Shown: positions 61,364 to 64,000 of the stretch, in pieces
How the letters are laid out: every line of letters starts with the position of its first letter
Numbering within the stretch: the first letter of the stretch is position 1
Assembly (NCBI GenBank): GCA_934045905.1
Contig: OW203770.1
Span: 30,079,259-30,143,258, forward strand
Direction of reading: 5' to 3'
DNA length: 64,000 nt
Source of the DNA: Leuctra nigra
Taxonomy: Eukaryota; Arthropoda; Insecta; Plecoptera; Leuctridae
Made by a program: the position numbers and the translations under genes
Notes under the pieces: generated by a model
What the model was told of the DNA's origin: nothing
The model's database searches: none
Seen by the model: only the letters and a program-made list of their open reading frames with translations

Positions 61364-61862
61364 CTTTTATCTAGATATAATTATCTAGATTATTATCTTT
61401 TATCTATTATCTTCTCTAGATTATTTAATAATTGATTATCTTTATCTTTATTTGGATAATAATATTGGTATCTATTGGCAATTATCTAGATACAAAAGTT
61501 TAAATTCAAAATGCATTTGTGTGTAGGAACATGCATGAACCTAAATGTCATGAAAAAGGAAAATCATCTTTAATTAGTCGCATTAGTTGGCTTATTTTGA
61601 TTGCAATTATTTTTTAATAACTTGGGTTTCGAATTAAGGATTCGAAACTAATTAAGGACAGTAGTATATGGTTAAAAAAATCCTAAACATAACGCAAAAA
61701 TTATTCTAATATCTATTACAATTACCTAAATAATTATTTTTTATCTTTATCTATTATCTAGATAATATCTTGAAAATTAATCTATTATCTTAACTGGATA
61801 ATTTTTTGGCTGGTTATCTTTATCTTTATCCATATAAAAATAAATTATCAAATCCCAACACT
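61364..61862. mobile_element. Diverged relative of the hAT-type element
   Basis: The sequence is rich in tatctagataa and attatctttatct words and ends ccaacactg near 61862, like the right end of 34213-35000. The left end and target duplication are unclear. Confidence 0.5.
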
Positions 61863-62200
61863 GGTCATTACATAATAGTTGTCCCTAAAGTAACATTTAG
61901 AATAATTTTATTTGACAAGTATTGTTACCAAAGTATTGTGTGCATAGTTAAAAGGTTAATACGAATTAATAATCTTAATCAAATCGCAATATTAATTTAA
62001 AAACTGCATCAAGATTTTGAAAATGTTGGCATATAACTACCAAGAATAGTTTTTATTGCAATTACAAATATTTATTAATTATTCCAACATTCAAATTAGT
62101 CATAAATGTCTTATACTTAGTATTTCTCTACCAACATTGCTTTATGTCTTCAGAATATGAGGCCACTTAACACGGGAGTCATAGAGATGTAATGTTTCAG
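61863..62200 (+). other. End of intron 5
   Basis: AT-rich sequence ending in the acceptor aatgtttcag. Nothing else is seen. Confidence 0.6.
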
Positions 62201-62302
62201 CCGGGCCCGGAGCCACGCTGGGGCCCAACAGCCTGCCCCAACTGCTCAACAACAGCTCGCATCAACAGCTGTTGGCAGCGCTGCAACAGACGCAGCTCGT
62301 CA

Positions 62303-62350
<48 letters not shown>

Positions 62351-62415
62351 CAAGACCTCATCACCATCACCATCATCAGCATCATCATCAACAGCAGCAC
62401 AATCACCACTACCCG
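62201..62415 (+). CDS. Exon 6 of POU6/pdm3-like transcription factor, 3' end uncertain
   Basis: The acceptor aatgtttcag precedes CC GGG CCC; with C from exon 5 the junction codon is Pro. The peptide reads GPGATLGPNSLPQLLNNSS, HQQLLAALQQTQLVNQ, then about 15 Gln and a His-rich stretch. Gln/His-rich tracts are usual in POU transcription factors upstream of the DNA-binding domain. The likely donor is CCG|gttagt at 62416, which is non-ideal. The frame stays open to 62517, where the sequence becomes a dispersed repeat, so the end at 62415 is an inference. The POU-specific domain and homeodomain should follow downstream. Confidence 0.75.
62309..62350 (+). repeat. CAG/CAA trinucleotide repeat in exon 6
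   Basis: Mostly pure CAG, then CAACAG alternation, encoding polyGln. Length may vary between individuals. Confidence 0.93.
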
Positions 62416-62494
62416 GTTAGTAACCATGGCTACGATGTCAATGCTCCAACTTCACTTAAGAAACGGTATTCGAAAGAAATGGATTGTCTGATAA

Positions 62495-62575
62495 AGGTTC
62501 TAGTAGGTGAGCTGTGATTTCATTGATCATAACAAGGATTGATTGTCAAGGAACCAGCAGCCAATCTGTTACGTT
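62495..62575. repeat. Dispersed repeat shared with 20535-20612
   Basis: ctagtaggtgagctgtgatt, attgatcataacaaggattg and aaggaaccagcagccaat match the intron 1 block closely. Confidence 0.7.
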
Positions 62576-62785
62576 CAAACACAGTTTTTACTTGTGCCAG
62601 CCAAGGTTACCAGTGAGCTTCTCCCTTGTTGGTCATCAATAATACTAGTGTGTAACGCGTTGATGAGCGAGCACGGACACGCGCAACACCTCAAACCGAA
62701 ATTATGTATATCGAAAATATCAATAAAAGCCAATTGAAATTCGTCAGACTTGTAGGTATAAAAATCTCGAAATATTCCTAAAGTA

Positions 62786-62977
62786 TTAAGCCCCATTTAC
62801 ACGGTGCAATTTCTTGAACAACTTCTGTGTCATATTCCCTTTTTTCATATTGTGTTTACACGACGCAACTTTCTGTTACAGAACTTAAAACATGTTCTAA
62901 TTTCCATTCAAGAAGTGTGACTCGGAAGTGTGGTACAGAAGTTGTACAAGAAATTGCACCGTGTAAATGGGGCTTTA
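62786..62977. mobile_element. 186-bp MITE with TTA duplication (PIF/Harbinger-like), first
   Basis: Element 62789-62974 has termini agccccatttacacggtgca / tgcaccgtgtaaatggggct, flanked by TTA on both sides. Three-base TTA/TAA duplications are typical of PIF/Harbinger. No coding capacity. Confidence 0.87.
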
Positions 62978-63106
62978 AGTCCCAATAACGATGAAAAGTT
63001 TAAAGTTGATCGATTGAACCTTTATGATTAAAATGTTCCTAGTATATATTCAAATATAAGTTAAAAAATATACCTGGGACCACTCATATGATATAAGTGT
63101 GTGTAC

Positions 63107-63268
63107 TTAGGCCGGGTAGGACCAACTTTGGATTAGCTAATTATCGATAGTTGGTGGGCAGTTCACCAATGATTCCAGTTGGCGCGAATTCCATAGCCAA
63201 TAAGATTCACTAATTTCCACTAACTATCGATAGTTAACTTAATCCAATGTTGGTCCTACTCGGCCTTA
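63107..63268. mobile_element. 156-bp MITE with TTA duplication (PIF/Harbinger-like), second
   Basis: Element 63110-63265 has termini ggccgggtaggaccaac / gttggtcctactcggcc and a tcgatagttag inner repeat, flanked by TTA. The empty site is present in the window: the inverted copy near 48855 reads tgtgtaagtacacac, so gtgtacttacaca is the uninterrupted form. Confidence 0.93.
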
Positions 63269-63430
63269 CACAATATTAGACGATCTGTTGAACGGTCATA
63301 TCAGTTTCATACGTTTGAAAGTTTCTGCTCAAACTACCTTGGAACTATAAAAAGTCGAAGTAGCCGTGATCAACATTTTCGAGAAATTTGACAGCCAACA
63401 CGCAAAATGTCCGTAAAATGTCAATAACTT

Positions 63431-64000
63431 TTGGATTTAAGGGGACAATGCACCCAAAAATGTAATTTTTAAAATTTTTTTTATTCTACATAATTTTCTC
63501 TGATGTTTTATCTTTTAAATGATACCAGTGACAATATTTTGCAAATAGTACATATATTTCAACAAAAAAAAATCAAATCAATATTATAATGTACTAGTGC
63601 TGATAAACTTATAATGTTCTCAGTAAGCAATCTTTAAAGGCCCATAACCCAGAATTTTTTTTTCAACAAAACATTGTATGCAAAACCTATCTACTTTTTA
63701 CTGGAGATAGCTTTTGAGCAAATTTTTTTGTGTGTGTCCATTAATGTATGATGAACAATTGTTAGTATGGAATTAAGGCTGATGTGTGTAGTTCCTGAGA
63801 AAAAAAAATTGTCAGTATCATAAAACAGAAAAAATATTAAAATTTATCATTTTCTATATTTATTTACTCATAATTCAAAAACTAATTGAAATAAATGAAA
63901 ATCGCTACTAACAATTGTGAGGTATTATATTTACTATAAGAAAAAAAATGTTTCGTGAAAATATATAAAAATTTGTGGAAGAAGATAGGATTTTAATGAG
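63431..64000. other. Intron sequence to the window end
   Basis: AT-rich sequence with A and T runs. No supported feature. The rest of the POU-like gene is expected further downstream. Confidence 0.5.

Larger units (their letters stand above)
62645..63430 (+). mobile_element. Element E, copy carrying two MITE insertions
   Basis: It starts near gtgtaacgcgttgatgagcg and runs through tacctgggaccactcatatg and gatctgttgaacggtcatat to aacacgcaaaatgtccgtaa, colinear with 48876-49330. It is interrupted at 62789-62974 and 63110-63265. Confidence 0.8.

Overview
This is a repeat-rich animal genome window, most likely from an arthropod. Exons with GT-AG introns of up to 41 kb, abundant tandem repeats, MITEs, tRNA-derived SINEs, a LINE and a Helitron fragment all point to a metazoan. 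The arthropod guess rests on a SINE central region that resembles arthropod SINEs from memory, so it is tentative. A 200-base N run at 18428-18627 is an assembly gap.

I can support one host gene. It lies on the + strand and six exons are visible: 717-835, 42285-42465, 45082-45222, 46173-46352, 59971-60108 and 62201 to about 62415. Every visible junction is GT-AG and phase-compatible, giving one open reading frame across the window. The predicted protein is the low-complexity N-terminal part of a transcription factor: a sumoylation-like IKRE motif, Gln/Leu/Ile-rich patches and a polyGln/polyHis tract. The order of patches (FILASGQ, GAQLLIP, QTILTIPV, LANLQNL) looks most like the region upstream of the POU domain in class 6 POU proteins (Drosophila pdm3, vertebrate POU6F1/2). 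No POU domain is in the window; it should lie beyond position 64000.

Layout: 1-716 is a degenerate tandem repeat running into exon 1. Intron 1 (836-42284) holds most of the repeats: a 72-bp tRNA-like satellite (2398-8708) between two oppositely oriented SINEs; a 30-bp array (10592-11008); an 84-bp satellite (13271-18427); a 30-bp satellite built of 6-bp blocks (26729-28648); a 44-bp array (37308-38128); and many MITE-like foldback elements, several with clear target-site duplications. Intron 2 holds a broken LINE and a 32-bp array that repeats the exon 3 splice acceptor. Intron 4 holds a self-nested interspersed element (48190-50060), a Helitron helicase fragment (50515-51045), a 4.75-kb terminal-inverted-repeat transposon (51600-56347) carrying a tRNA-Arg-like sequence and a possible spliced gene, and an element carrying repeated YY1/ETS/CRE-like motif modules (56560-57925; second copy at 39577-41500). 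Intron 5 holds a 7-bp array and a partial copy of exon 5 with its splice donor.

The recurring theme is tandem or segmental duplication touching the splice junctions of this gene at exons 1, 3 and 5, and satellites that appear to have grown out of dispersed elements. Long reading frames in the satellites arise because their unit lengths (72, 84, 66, 30, 6 and 3 bp) are multiples of three; they are not annotated as genes.
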